Assembly (NCBI RefSeq): GCF_002865645.1
Contig: NW_020194558.1
Coordinates: forward strand, 992,001-1,056,000
Direction of reading: 5' to 3'
Length of the DNA: 64,000 bases
Source: Hyaloscypha bicolor E
Taxonomy: Eukaryota; Ascomycota; Leotiomycetes; Helotiales; Hyaloscyphaceae
Part shown: in pieces, positions 37,239-48,802 of the stretch
How the letters are laid out: each line of letters starts with the position of its first letter
Position numbering within the stretch: position 1 is the first letter of the stretch
Notes under the pieces: model-generated
What the model was told of the DNA's origin: nothing
The model's input: the letters and a program-made list of their open reading frames with translations, nothing else
Databases searched by the model: none
Position numbers and translations under genes: made by a program

Positions 37239-37652
37239 TAGACACGCTTATACGCCTGACCGGGACGAGCTTGCGAGTACGGGTTGGGCCCCTAAGGAAA
37301 GGAGGAAGGCAGATCGCGTAATCTTGCCTCCTAGTAAGGCAGATTTCTAGATCCAGGTAAAATTGGAAGGTTTCCCCGAAGCTTGCGTAGGGCCGCAAAC
37401 CCTCTAATTTTAGCGCAGTGGCCTGGATCTAGTGGTTAGTAACGTATTATCACGCTTCATATTGATATTAATAGTTGATTATATACCCGATATAAACAAA
37501 TCCTCTAAACCAGGCCCGCCGTATACTATCTGATTCGTTATTAGTACCAAGGGGCAGGCACCTTAACTCTCACTCTATTCTTTGAAGTATTTATATGGCT
37601 TGTGTCGCGCTTCATGGTAAGCTTATGAATACGAAGCACATTAGTAATAGTT

Positions 37653-39503
37653 ATGAAAGCCGCGCTTTGTGAGGACTACAGGGACTTCCTGCAGAGTAAC
37701 CACGACGACAAATGGCGATGCTTTAGGGACAGCCCGGAGTATGAGAGATCCGTAGCTAAAGTTATGGGTGCCGCTAATAAAGGGTGCCGCCTCTGTGAAA
37801 CTATAGTAAACAAGTTCAAATCCCTCTAGTTAGAGCTATTATTACTCGCTCAGACAAATGGTTAACTAATCACATTCCGCTTACTCATAAGGCCCTACTA
37901 AAATACGAACTTGTAATGAGATGAGGGTATTAATAGACCATTCTTATAGGTCTCAATCTCATAAATATGGGTTGAATTCCGCTTGTGGCGCATAATAGAG
38001 GGGTCTATAGTTACTAGTATATCATACTATAATTATAATACATGCTCGGAAACCAGCTTCGCGAGGGTAGTAGAGTGGCTACGCGAATGTATTTTGAAGC
38101 ACGACAGGTGTAATAGAGTTAATACTCCTAAGGAATGGGCCCCGAACCGGCTAATTGACGTTAGATTAGGGTCTCCGTTCCCTGATATAATCAAACTATA
38201 ATAGACTAAAGGCTAGAAAACACCGATATGGTATGCCGCGTTAAGTTACTATTAGAGAGCTATATAGCCTCATACGCTATTACAGAGCAATCTGCATGCA
38301 CTTATGGACGGTATCCTATTAGTTAATTTGCTAAAGACTTTTAAGGACGCTATCTATACTACTCGAAAATTAGGAATCCAGTATCTCTGGATAGATTCCT
38401 TATGTATTATTTAAGACTTGAATAAAGATTAGGATCTCGAGTTATTTTTTATGGCACATGTCTATGGCGGATACCTGCTAAATATTACAGCCGCTGTATT
38501 AAACGACTATATAGGTGATTTATTTCAAAAGCGACCATCGTCCTACCTAGGCCCTTGCTTAATATCGGTGGAAAACCAGAACGAGGCTTTAATATCATGG
38601 TATTAACTATGGGACCAGAACCTCTGGTATGCCGAGTTCGAAACCGCTAAGCTCAACACGCGTGCTTGGGTATTGCAAGAACGCATGCTATTACCACGCA
38701 CACTTGCCTTTACCCAGGCACAGCTTTATTGAGAGTACAGGTATAAGCGCGCCTCCGAGAAGTTTCCTTTAGAATACCCTATTGAGCTTTTCGAGAAATG
38801 GCAGAGGGACTTCGAGTAGCCCAGATTGCGTGATAGGCTAAAGACACATTCTCTAAACCACTATGTAGATAGCCGGTTAGGCAATGACTACATACCGCGG
38901 CTAAGCCTTGCCTGGCATAACCTAGTCATGCTTTATTTAAGAAAGAATATGACCTTCGAGAAGGATAAGCTAGTCGCAATTAGCGGGCTCGCTAATCTAT
39001 TTGGGTAATAAATAGGCACAGAATACTTCGCCGGACTATGAAAGATTACTTTGCTTAGTGACCTTCTCTGGGAGGTTAATGCCGACAAATATGCCAGAGA
39101 TCGACCGTTGACTTACCGAGCCCCTTCGTGGTCATGGGCCTCCGTGAAATGCCCTGTAAAGTATCTCCCTGGCTAGATCGAGTTAAAGAGGGTTATAATC
39201 GTTGACTTTAATATTCAAAGAGCGCCGGGGAAGAGTTAATTCGGTAGCGTAACTGGAGGTTACCTTCGACTTCGGGGAAGCCTTTTCCCCGATCTCAGTG
39301 TTGTGTTTAATGTAGAAACCCTTTATTCTCTAAGGAAACGTAGCTTAAAAAGCACCGAATTAATTACAAGTTATATACCAGACGAGAGGGTAGGGTCTGC
39401 AGATATGCAAATAGAGCTTTTGTGCCTGCCTATTAGGTCATATCTCAACTTTACTCGTGTGACGGCTGGTATCACATGGGTGCTACGGGTTGGTTTCAGC
39501 TAA
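37653..39503 (+). pseudogene. HET-domain (heterokaryon incompatibility) protein, RIP-type nonsense
   Basis: It starts at ATG 37653 (MKAALCEDYRDFLQ) with a short Cys-containing N-terminus (GCRLCETIVNKF). The HET domain follows: YAALSYYWRA near 38230, LPKTF-type LLKTFKDAIYTTRKLGIQYL and WIDSLCII near 38330-38410, MAHVYGGYLLNITAA near 38450, and NTRAWVLQERMLLPR near 38660. The C-terminal region has TYRAPSWSWASVKCPV near 39110 and ends at 39503. At least ten TAG/TAA fall where the family has Gln or Trp (for example LC-II-stop-DLN for IIQD). Relatives trigger cell death after non-self fusion; this copy cannot encode a full protein. The base composition is near normal, so RIP here was light. Confidence 0.85.
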
Positions 39504-39690
39504 GGTTCCAAGCTATGGTTCAAACCAAGCTCGCTTCAAACCAAGCTCGGCGTTTCAGTGGTCTTGGCCATACCTACTTATCCACTGCCACACCTCACTT
39601 CTCTCCTTCTCTCCTTAGCTTTAGATTCTATAAGACATTGGAATCATAGATCTTTGAGCATTGTTCCATTACTTTGTTCCTGCCGTTATA
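39488..39690 (+). repeat. About 200 bp dispersed repeat, copy 1
   Basis: It shares TTTCAGCTAAGGTTCCAAGC, TCTTGGCCATACCTACTTAT, CCACTGCCACACCTCACT and ATTACTTT-TTCCTGC with 44163-44360 in the same orientation. It overlaps the last codons of the HET pseudogene. The pyrimidine-rich middle and 3' CATT resemble a promoter or element terminus, but no family is recognised. Confidence 0.65.
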
Positions 39691-40489
39691 ACTCGAGCTA
39701 GTGGGGGCTAGTACTACGAATATAGAGGTCTTGTATTATTAGTAGAAAGGAATCAGCCTAGGGGCTACTATAAGCGATGGGATACCTTCCAGGTAACACA
39801 GTCCCAAATACAGCTCTCGTTTTTTAATGATCCTTATAATCAGGCGTCTATTAAACGCTATATTAATGGCGAAGAGGATATGATTATTATTATATGACTT
39901 GTGTTATATTGCCTAGTTTTATGTAGCTAAAGGCTAAAGAAAAGCAATAATATTCTAATACTATTCCTATATGCAAGAGCCATTTGATTTGTATAAGGGG
40001 TTGGAATTGCCTTTATTAACGGAGTTGAGGGATTCGACTACTTCTGTTACGGATCGTATTTTATATATATATTATAATAATACTGGTCACGGATTATTGG
40101 GGTCCACGTATTACATTATCTAATGGTTCTAGCTACTGAATTGAAACTCTGCATAAGGCAAAGCATGACTAAGTACTAAGTAAACAGATCACGTGGTTTT
40201 GGTCCGTTAGCTGGAGTGCCAGCCTAGTCACGTGGAGGTAGCTGACGCTAAGTCACGTGAGAGAACTTGAAGTATATAGTTCAGGGGCCTCCTAGGCCCT
40301 TCTTCCCTCCTTATCCTTGATATTCTAAGTTATGGTATCTGGACGCCTCTTTCTTCACATTGACTTGTTCCTGCTGTGACACCCTTAGGAGCTTGTTTGG
40401 GCTCCTTAGGGATCATTGCAAAAACTTGACAAAAATGAAATGAAAAGGTCCTAGTCTATATCCAGCCTAATTAGAGATCAAATGCGTAA
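39691..40489. other. Low-complexity intergenic DNA with three CACGTG sites
   Basis: There is no gene. CACGTG hexamers lie at 40190-40195, 40229-40234 and 40254-40259, the last two in GTCACGTG context. Similar TCACGTG motifs sit in the Helitron ends (9366, 35755) and near 36240 and 63862. Some A+T-rich patches remain (39700-40080). Confidence 0.5.
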
Positions 40490-40610
40490 GTGAGTAGTGT
40501 GTACCTGCTCAGGGGCTGCTCAGGTTACTCAGGTGAGCTGGGTGAGGAGAGGGTGAGGAGAGGGTGAGCCGAGGGTGATTAGCGCCTGAGTAGAAGCGGC
40601 GAGCTTACTA
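40490..40610. repeat. GCTCAGG / GGGTGAGGAGA short tandem patch
   Basis: CTGCTCAGGGGCTGCTCAGG is followed by GGTGAGGAGAG repeated twice and GGTGAGCCGAGGGTGA. The same word set occurs in the inverted repeat at 8515-9078. Confidence 0.5.
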
Positions 40611-40639
40611 ACCAACCTTGGGACGAGGGGAAAAAAAGT

Positions 40640-41750
40640 TGTGCTCGACTACCGAAAGAGCATGAATTAGCGTCGGTTGAGTCTAGTGGCAGATCTTGAT
40701 GCTCCTCGTCCAACACCTCCACCACGGCCAGCTGTACTGGTAGAGCACAAATCTATCCGACCGTGTATTCATTTCGCGTCAAGCGTTTTGGGGGCATTTC
40801 AAGGTGGATGGAGGATTATAGAATTCGAAGCTTTTGACCACGTATCAATCGTAAACTTCACGTCAACTTAGTAGAGATGAATTCTTCAAGGAGAATAATC
40901 TGATTTACCGTAGCTGTTTCTTGGATGTTGCGTGCAGACAGCTCTTTAAAGTTTGCCAGTTCGTAGTCTATTCATCGGGTTGATGTATCTCGCAGACGGC
41001 TACAGCCCACATTAGTACGATAATTGCTTGAACAACGAGGAATATCTTCAGAGGTCGAGGCGATCTGCCCAAGTTAGTTTTAAAGCACTATATGTGGCTT
41101 ATTTACAAGATCCACTCAGTGGTAAGGGGTCATAGGTGGTGGGTAACCATCCAGATAGCCCAGGGAGCATTATTCTAATAGTTGTGACCACTCGCCTGGA
41201 TATCTATATTCAGCGAGGGACATAATGCAGGCGAAACCTAGCTCTATATTCCTGGTACTAATTATCTATCTGTACTAACTACTTCCTTGTAATACTGGGT
41301 TTATAGTACTAACAAATTATTTATACTAATAATTTAATACTACTAATAATATACTAGCCTGGCCAGCTTACTATTCCTTTTAGTACTAGTTTAACTACTA
41401 ATTTAGTCTTCTCTACTTTCATTCGTAATGCGTCACTTGTGGAGCTTATTAACGCTTACTAATAGATAGTTATATGCTTTATTTGCTAATTTATAATGCA
41501 CGGAGAACACGTGCTTTGGAACACCCATATCGCTAAAGGCTAATGGGAATAAGAATGAGGCTTTGGTCTCCTTTCTCTCTCTTGTTAGAACTCACTCCGT
41601 CTGTACCTTAGTTATTTAAGTCCTGTCAATCATCAATATTATCGTCTTTGCACCTCCATATTGCTCCCAGCTCAATAGAGTTGTCTGGTCTGGCGCGGCG
41701 CGGCGCATGTACCAGTCAGGCAAGAGCTTTCTGTGATCAGATATCTGCCG
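40640..41750. other. Intergenic, no supported gene
   Basis: Mixed composition. A short open frame at 40677-40871 lacks any recognisable motif. A GGCGCGGCGCGG run lies near 41693. Confidence 0.4.
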
Positions 41751-41753
41751 ATT

Positions 41754-41984
41754 CTAGATTATAAAGTCTTGATAGTCGTTTGTCCAGTCCTGTATCCATA
41801 ATCTTTCCATCGTACATTGAATTGGAGAGCGACCGTCTGCCTCTGGAAGTACAGTAATGAGTCGAATTTCATTCTTTCTAGTATCCAGCAGTGAACTGCT
41901 GTAAATTGGAGAAATGCTTCCATACGCCATCCTGGGGCACTTCTGAGATGATAAAGAACAGGTTTTACCAATCTTTGATACCAA
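41754..41984 (-). pseudogene. Fragment of a HET-domain protein N-terminus
   Basis: The frame MAYGSISPIYSSSLLDTRKN, continuing IRLITVLPEADG then IQCTMERLWI, fits the typical opening of HET proteins (Y-Y--LD---EIRLL-LLP------I-C-L). It ends at a TAG before the YEALSYxWG block, which is not found downstream. This is a relic of about 75 residues. Confidence 0.5.
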
Positions 41985-42499
41985 GACTCACATTGGGGAT
42001 CATAACAGAGCTTTGAGGTTTGGAAAGTCAAGGTAGGTTAGAACTCGTAAGGCTAAGCAATATTAGGCATTAATGTTAGGCATTAATATAACAATATTAG
42101 GCAGGCATACAGCCACATGCCAGTCAATATTCTTTTATTTTATTTTATTGCCGGTTTTAGACCGAATTAATTTGTTCATCTCAGCTCAAAAATATGAGGA
42201 CTTCATGAATAATACTTACTAACACCAAGAGCAAATCATAGAGTCAGGCACTAATATAGTGGTGTGGGAAGGACTCGACACCCCAGGCAAGGATAACTAT
42301 TCAGAGATATTTAGTAGTTACACAATTCGGAACCCCCTAGTTAAAAGTTAACGGTTTCTAATAGGATACGTCACGGGGGTGAGCCATTCTAACTCGACCT
42401 GAGCAGAAGGGGAGGTTGGCCCGAGCAACGGCGGTACTGCTCAAGTGAGACATAGGTTTAGTAAGAACAAACGTTTCGGTGGGGGAATAGCAAATCCAG

Positions 42500-42850
42500 G
42501 GAACTCCCTTCTCAAACTATGATGCCATTAGTGCAGATGATTGGGCTATTGTACAGAAGAAGTGCGGACTATCATATCCTATTGCCGGTTCCCAGTATGA
42601 TTGCGAATTCAAGCGTCTTGTCTGATTATTAGTCTGATGGGCCAACTGTAAATGCAGCATGTCTCTCAGGAAACGCCTACAAATGCTGCTTCTTGCGACA
42701 CAGCGGAGTCAATTGCACAGAAGACGGATGTGGCACCTGGAATCCTCATAGTTCTCAACAATCTCCTCCCTGACGCATCGGACATCCAAGGCGGACAAGT
42801 TCTCGGTTTTCCTCAGACTTGTCAACGTACAAAGTAAGCGCAAACGATAC
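42500..42850 (+). pseudogene. LysM-domain protein, 5' part (broken)
   Basis: The plus strand reads YDAISADDWAIVQKKCGLSY near 42520-42590, then CLSGNAYK at 42658-42681. A frameshift moves to SCDTAESIAQKTDVAPG, LIVLNNLLPDASDIQGGQVL and FPQTC (42690-42830), a LysM module of the secreted fungal type (Cys, then N--L-----L--GQ-L). In-frame stops lie near 42620. It then reads TKVSANDTC and is lost at inserted DNA. It continues conceptually at 45150-45994. Fungal multi-LysM secreted proteins bind chitin; this copy is not functional. Confidence 0.7.
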
Positions 42851-45150
42851 GTGCCAGGCTTGGCAAAAATACTTTTGGTATCAATAAGGTATTAATACTG
42901 GATGGTATTAGTCAGGTATCACAAGAATCAATATATACTAATACCAAATCGATTCTTACCCCTTAAATTATCTCTTTCTTTTATTATTTAACTTATATAA
43001 TAACATATTTATATATAATTTCTAGTTCTTCTATTAAAATAATTACTTATTATTATTAATAAAATTAATAATATCTTAAATTTAAAATAGATTTTATATT
43101 TAAAGAATTAAGCTTTATATTTATATTTCTTATTAAGATGCTTATTATAAGCAAGTCTTACGAAAATCTCAAAAGCTTATTTTTACTTAAAATAGCTATA
43201 TTAAAATAAGTTTTAATCTAAAATATAAAATAAGTAATTAAATAAAAAGCTTAAATTAAGTAAATATCTATATTACTAAAAGTTTTCTTATAAGAGAAAT
43301 AGTTTTAAAGTTAATTATAATTAAAGAAAGAAATTAGGTTCTAGAAATTAATATTTTATAATTTTGGTATTAATATATATTAATACCGGAAATTAGGTAT
43401 TTTTACTAAGCCTAATATATATTATTTAATTATAATAGCTTATAATTTCATTTATATATACTTCTAATATATAATTCTATAATTAATAAATATTATACTA
43501 ATTTAGTAATAAGGAAAATAATTTAAATTAGTATATTTAGCAAAATATAGAATTTAATAAAAATTATAAAAGCTATAAATATTCGGACTAATATTTATAT
43601 AATAGCTATTATTAGTAGATTAAATAAATAAATTAAATTAGATTAATAATTATTAACCTAATTTATTTATGAGAAAAACTTATTAATTAAGCTTTAGGTT
43701 ATTTATTATTATTTAGCCTAAGAAAATATATATAAAAGAAATAGTTTAAATTAAGAAAGCCTTATTTATAGCCCTAAACTAGCCTAGTATAATTACCTTT
43801 TAAATCTTTAGGCTATTTGCCTTAAAAGAAAGCCCGAAAACTTCTTTTCTAGATTTTAATCCGGTTATTATTTCTTTAGAATAAGTTAGTTTAATATTTA
43901 AGAATAAACTCTAGCTATAGATACTAATATTTAAAGAAAAAGAAAAAAAAAAGCTTTTTATTAAAGTCTTCTTATTATTTGCAAATAATTCTTATATAAT
44001 TTCCAAGCCTTAATATATCTTTATAGCCTAAGTCTTTTAATAATATAAATAAATCTATATATAAAAATACCTATTAAATATATCTCTAATATCTCTTTAA
44101 TTCTAATTAAGTATAATAGCTAGTATTATATAATTAATACAGATATGTTTTTAGCTAAAGGAGTTAGTTTCAGCTAAGGTTCCAAGCTATAGTTCAAATC
44201 AAGCTCGCTTCCAAAGCTCGGCATTCTAGTAATCTTGGCCATACCTACTTATCCACTGCCACACCTCACTCCTTTCCTCCTTAACTTTAAATTCTTAAGA
44301 TATTAAAATTATTAATCTTTACATCTCGTCTCATTACTTTATTCCTGCTATTATATAAAGGATATATATTATTAGTATATAAAGAGTCGGGTTTCCCTTT
44401 ATTAGTAAGTAAAATAAAATATTAATTTTCTTATAAAAGTCTTAGTTAATTAAAGACAAGTAAGTAAATCCTATATATTAATATTAGATAATAGAGATAT
44501 AAGTCTTAAGTTAAGGAGAGAAGTCGATTTGAGTTAGAGTAATAGTAATAGTAAGAAAGAGATTTATTATTATTAGATCGGAACTTAATTCTAGTTTTAT
44601 ATTTTCTTAGAGAAGCAAATAGTTAATAAACTAATTACTACAAGTTACTAGACTATATTCCGAGAAGATATTAAGTTATTATAATCCGAAAAACTCATTA
44701 ATTATGTTCTATTTATATATTAATTAAATTAATTATAGTTAATATACACGTGGTCTTTATATATAATAAAATTAGCCAGATTAGGTAAAGCTCCCGCTTG
44801 CTCCCGCTTTAGTACTATCTTACTACCTAATTAGGTATTAGTATTATTTAGTAAGAGAGCTTAAGATTAGGAGTAAATCAAGATTTTAAAGTAAGTAACT
44901 AGTTTATTATAATAGAAAATTAGTATTTAGTTACTATTATATAAGCCTTACCTTAGTTTAATTAGGGCTGCTTTAAGAGTACTTTGTTTATTTAATAATT
45001 ATTAAATAAAAGCTAATTTACTATAGTTATATAATAAATGAATTAGATTAATTATAATTAATCTAATTAACTATTCTAATCTAATCAAAAAAATCGAAAA
45101 AAAATCCGAATTACGTTAATTATATTCTAATCTGATTAATGTGATTAGTT
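42851..45150. mobile_element. RIPped AT-rich insertion splitting the LysM gene
   Basis: About 2.3 kb of very A+T-rich sequence separates the two halves of the LysM gene, with an abrupt composition change at both edges. It includes a candidate 558 bp TIR element (42856-43413) whose 17 bp ends are AGGCTTGGCAAAAATAC and the inverse of AGGCTTAGTAAAAATAC, and a copy of the 39488 repeat at 44163-44360. No protein motif is readable. Exact outer boundaries and a target duplication were not found, so more than one insertion is likely. Confidence 0.6.
44163..44360 (+). repeat. About 200 bp dispersed repeat, copy 2 (RIPped)
   Basis: Same orientation as 39488-39690. It has lost one of two near-tandem CAAGCTCGCTT-CAAACCAAGCTCGG units and carries C-to-T-type changes. 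Confidence 0.65.
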
Positions 45151-45994
45151 CTCTGACACACTGGCTGCTATGAATCCACCAGGAACGACGTCGCAGAATG
45201 GCAAATTCTGCATGGTCCAGCCAGACGACTACTGCCAGCTAGCATCTTTGAACCAGAGTGTCTCTCTCACACTGTTTGAGGCAATCAATCCTTCAATTAA
45301 CTCTAGATGCACCAATCTGGTGGCTGGATTCCATTACTGCCTTGCTCCGACCGAGAACTGGAATGCAAATGCGGCGGTGAGCAGTACATTGGGATATGTA
45401 TCAGCACCAGCTCCTACGCCGTCGGCAAACACGGGTAACTGCTATGAATGGTACACAGTCTAACCAGGTAACAATTGTGACCTGATTGGGAACTCTTTTG
45501 GGATCAACTAATGGCTTGGAATCCTGCCGTCAAGAGCGACTGCTCTAACCTCGTGGCGGGAGATGCGTATTGCGTCAATGGAGACACTAGCCCTTCCTCT
45601 TCTTCACCATCCACGAGATCTGCCGTTCCAACACGTGCGTCTGCTTCAGCATCTTTACCACTACGCTTCAACCATCGTCCCTGCTCCGACTGATGTAGCC
45701 TTAGGGACTACAAAGAGCTGCCTCAAGTGGTATGTCGTTCAGTCAGGGAATATCTGCTACTATATTGACAACGCCAACGGAATTTCGTTCACGCAATTCA
45801 GAGCATGGAATACAGGTGTAGATGCTGGGTGTAGTAATATTATACCAGGTGTGGCATACTTTGTCAGTTCAGCAGCGGTGACAAAAGCCAAGACAGGCGA
45901 GATTGAGGTGGAGCCTGTTTGGAAGGAAATGCTGCCTCCAAAATTTCCGGGAGTTGACAGAGCGTTTGATGAGATTGTAACGGAGGAAGAGTAG
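45150..45994 (+). pseudogene. LysM-domain protein, 3' part with three LysM modules (broken)
   Basis: The modules read NGKFCMVQPDDYCQLASL...CTNLVAGFHYC (45195-45355), NCYEWYTV-stop-PGNNCD...CSNLVAGDAYCVN (45440-45580) and SCLKWYVVQSGNICYYID...CSNIIPGVAYFV (45718-45870). They are joined by Ser/Thr/Ala/Pro linkers, the usual architecture of secreted chitin-binding LysM proteins. Lesions: TAA at about 45462 (Gln position), a frameshift near 45508, another in the linker near 45640, and loss of the final Cys (AYFV for AYCV). After the last module comes an unusual acidic tail (EIEVEPVWKEMLPPKFPGVD) ending at 45994, not part of a LysM domain. Confidence 0.8.
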
Positions 45995-46113
45995 TAAGGA
46001 GGGTGGTAGCTAACTATATCGAGAGATACTTGGCGGATAGCACATGAGAACGAAACGCAGCGCTAATAGTAGAGAGCTCCACAAGTAAACTTGATTCTAT
46101 AAACACCAAGTGA

Positions 46114-47071
46114 CTAGGACAGCCCGACCAACTGTTGTTTTCCCGTCCCACCGTCCGCATCAGTGGTGAGCGCACCTCTGTAGATGACTCCACCGCCGGG
46201 ATCGAGATGCCCAGGTGAAATTTCTGACAAGAACCACACATCAGGAATCAACACATCCGTGGCAATTTTGACGAAGCCTTCAGTGCCAGCATCCTCAGTC
46301 ACCCTATTGCTCATGACTTCAATCACAAAGGGCACCGAATCGTCGGCTCTCTCTAACAGACTCTGAACAGAAGACCTGTCAACAAGCAAGCAGAGATCCA
46401 GCTCCAGTCCCATGGGAAGTGTTTCCGTCTTAAGAAGGCGCTCGAAGCTCTCTCTTACCTGCTCAACCGAGACAACATTGAGACTCTCATCCTCCACAAG
46501 ATGCCATAGTAGTTTGCCAGCCAGCCCCACTCCATTCTCCCTAAACAGATCATCCATGAACTCCAGCCATTTAGACCAAAATCGTGTCCATGTCTCCGCA
46601 TCGTTTCCATAGCCCCAAGTTTGTAGACTACAAACCCTCAAACGTCCAGATCTTCATCTACCATCTGCTGAGCAATGTTCGAGAATAAACCTTGGAAGTC
46701 GGAGATGCGGAATCCTTTTTCTTGTGCGATGCGTGCTATTTCTTCTTCTGTCATATCTTCTTCTTCCCATCGCCATCCACCTCCTCGCTGCTCCCAGCCA
46801 GTTCTTGTGCTCCCGCCACGACCATTGCATCAAGATATGCTTGGATCTGGGAGCGTGTATCAGGTGGGAGACGTGCGAAGTCGAGCGGTGGAAGAGAGAG
46901 TGCGCGCGCAGCTGTCCAACCTTCTGGGAGTGGAGGTAGATCTGCCATTGCTCGTAAAACGGATGTAGACGGATGTATCCAAGGCAGACACGTTGAAGAA
47001 AGCAGTTGTGCGGTGCGAGTAGGAAAGGGAATGATATTTGCCGGAATTCTAGGAAAAGGTTTTGGGTGCAT
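46114..47071 (-). pseudogene. Unknown fungal gene, probably frameshifted
   Basis: Three successive minus-strand frames look like one protein. The first is MADLPPLPEGWTAARALSLP...SQIQAYLDAMVVAGAQEL (about 46950-46750; an upstream in-frame ATG at 47071 is possible). The second is MTEEEIARIAQEKGFRISDF...MVDEDLDV (about 46755-46640). The third is WGYGNDAETWTRFWSKWLEF...LIPDVWFLSEISPGHLDPGG, ending at 46114. The joins need +1/-1 shifts in an AAGAAGAAG run and near 46640, and no GT-AG intron fits. The third frame lacks its own ATG. I do not recognise the family. It could instead be an intact gene with sequence errors. Confidence 0.45.
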
Positions 47072-47180
47072 TCATTTCAAGGGATTTGATGGAGAGTTGA
47101 GTTTCGACGATGCCATGTCTGATGGCAAAGCCAGCCTAAAGAATCCATCGCCATATTCTGTTGGGAGTTGAGGTTCCTGT

Positions 47181-48800
47181 TAGCGGTCGTTGATGGGTTA
47201 TTTGCAGATTACTGCACAAAGGGCTGAAGTGTCCCAGCACCCATCCCACACGTGACTTTTTACTATTAGCGATTCCAACTCTGGTTCATCATTCGAGAAC
47301 TCATTACTATGCTTATAAACAGAGACTGTTAGAAATACAAGGTTCCTTTAAAGTCTTGCTGTTCTCTTTACTGCCATAGCTCCCTACATATCCTGCCTCT
47401 TTTTACCTAGCTATAAAATAGGCATTCTTGGCATTTACGTTTTCTTTAGTCAACACAACCTCTTTTCTTCAACGAGTACAAGGATGCAAATATCGCCCCA
47501 ACCAGATTTTACTCCCCTTGCAAGTTTAATGTCGTGGCAAAGACATTCTACGTGGAATTCATAATACTAATTCACACATAGAAGGTCTCATATAAGGCCT
47601 CGAGCTTCAAGCTTTGTAATAATGTTAATTGTCTTTGTCAAAAGCTGTGATGTGTCGAACTTCCGACGGCTCGACATGAGATGGAGCCATATTAAACGGG
47701 TATAAAAGTCTGACGGTGATCCTGGATGGAGGTTCCAAGGATACAAACTGATACAATGGCCCTCGAAGATGTCATTTGGGAGTCGGCTTCCAAATCTGGA
47801 AGACGATTTGGAGGTCGACTGTAATTTGAAGAATATTTGGTCATTATACACTGAATGCATTAAGTACAACTCCTTGATAGTTATAGCCTCGAAGGGAGCA
47901 GGCATGAAGGAAGGAAGATCGGACGAAAAGAGGGAATTGTTGTTGTCAATCCTCTTCTTGCTGTCAACATCCCCATGCTGAATTTTACCTCGAGGCAGGT
48001 AGGTGTATGACTGCAGCGATATTGACTACAACCAAAGGGCATAGAAAACATGGGGCGGGTAACGTGGTTCCGCCTCTTGAAGTAGTATGACTTTGCCTGT
48101 GTTACTCTCTGAAGATGGATCAAGATTGACTCTGTACTGTGGTGAGAGAAGGATCCGACAACCGAGTAGAAATATTTACATCTCTCTATTAGGACCCCCA
48201 CTTTGAGGACTTCCCAAGCTCGGAAATTCCATGTAAAAAGTGAATCTCTCTAAAGGAGAAAAGCCAAACAGAGACTGGTTGAATGTTCCAGGGTAACTCA
48301 GAATATTGAAAATGGAACTCTCCTTGGTGAATCTCTCTTAGGGAGATAAAGTTAAGAAATTACGAGCTGATTGTGCCAGGGCAAGGTGGAACATTGGAAA
48401 AGGGATTTGGCACAAACTCGAAACTCCTTCCACCGTGTAGAACCCTGAGCCCACTGTTGCGCAGAAATTTTGATACTCTTCGCTTGAAGCTCCCCTCTCA
48501 CCTCACAGTCTTCTCTTCCCAACAACTCACTGCACTCACTCACTTTACAGAAGCAGCAAACCAAACCACGAATGCCAAGTGCAGCAATTCCCTTCCCTAC
48601 TAGCCGCCTATAATACAAGCACAGAAGCCGCCCACTTACCGCCGTAAAGCAAGCTGTCCGGCACCCAAGAAACCCAGCGCTCATTTTATGCTCCTTTTCT
48701 TCCCCGTCCGTATCCCACACTCAACCTGCAACTCTCCACTCTTCAAATATTTCCACTTCTACCTCTCTCCATTTGCCCAACTACCTTCTGGACGCAGCAC
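47181..48800. other. Intergenic, no supported gene
   Basis: Two minus-strand open frames of about 105 codons (47588-47905, 47881-48201) and one at 48352-48720 have no recognisable motif, branch or splice context, or conserved composition. I leave them uncalled. Part of 48600-48800 will be 3' flank of the Sec61 beta gene. Confidence 0.4.
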
Positions 48801-48802
48801 AT

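Noticed and set aside
9300..37240. A giant Starship-type element bounded by direct repeats
   Set aside because: No DUF3435 tyrosine recombinase captain is readable. The internal parts are fully explained by a Helitron and three LTR elements, and the outer direct repeat is the Helitron 5' end.
36329..37398. Minus-strand open frames in the GC-rich island
   Set aside because: They mirror the plus-strand Cys-rich gene; the Leu/Pro/Arg-rich composition is typical of antisense readings.
47588..48201. Two overlapping minus-strand open frames as a gene
   Set aside because: No family motif, no plausible intron joining them, and similar-length frames on the other strand.
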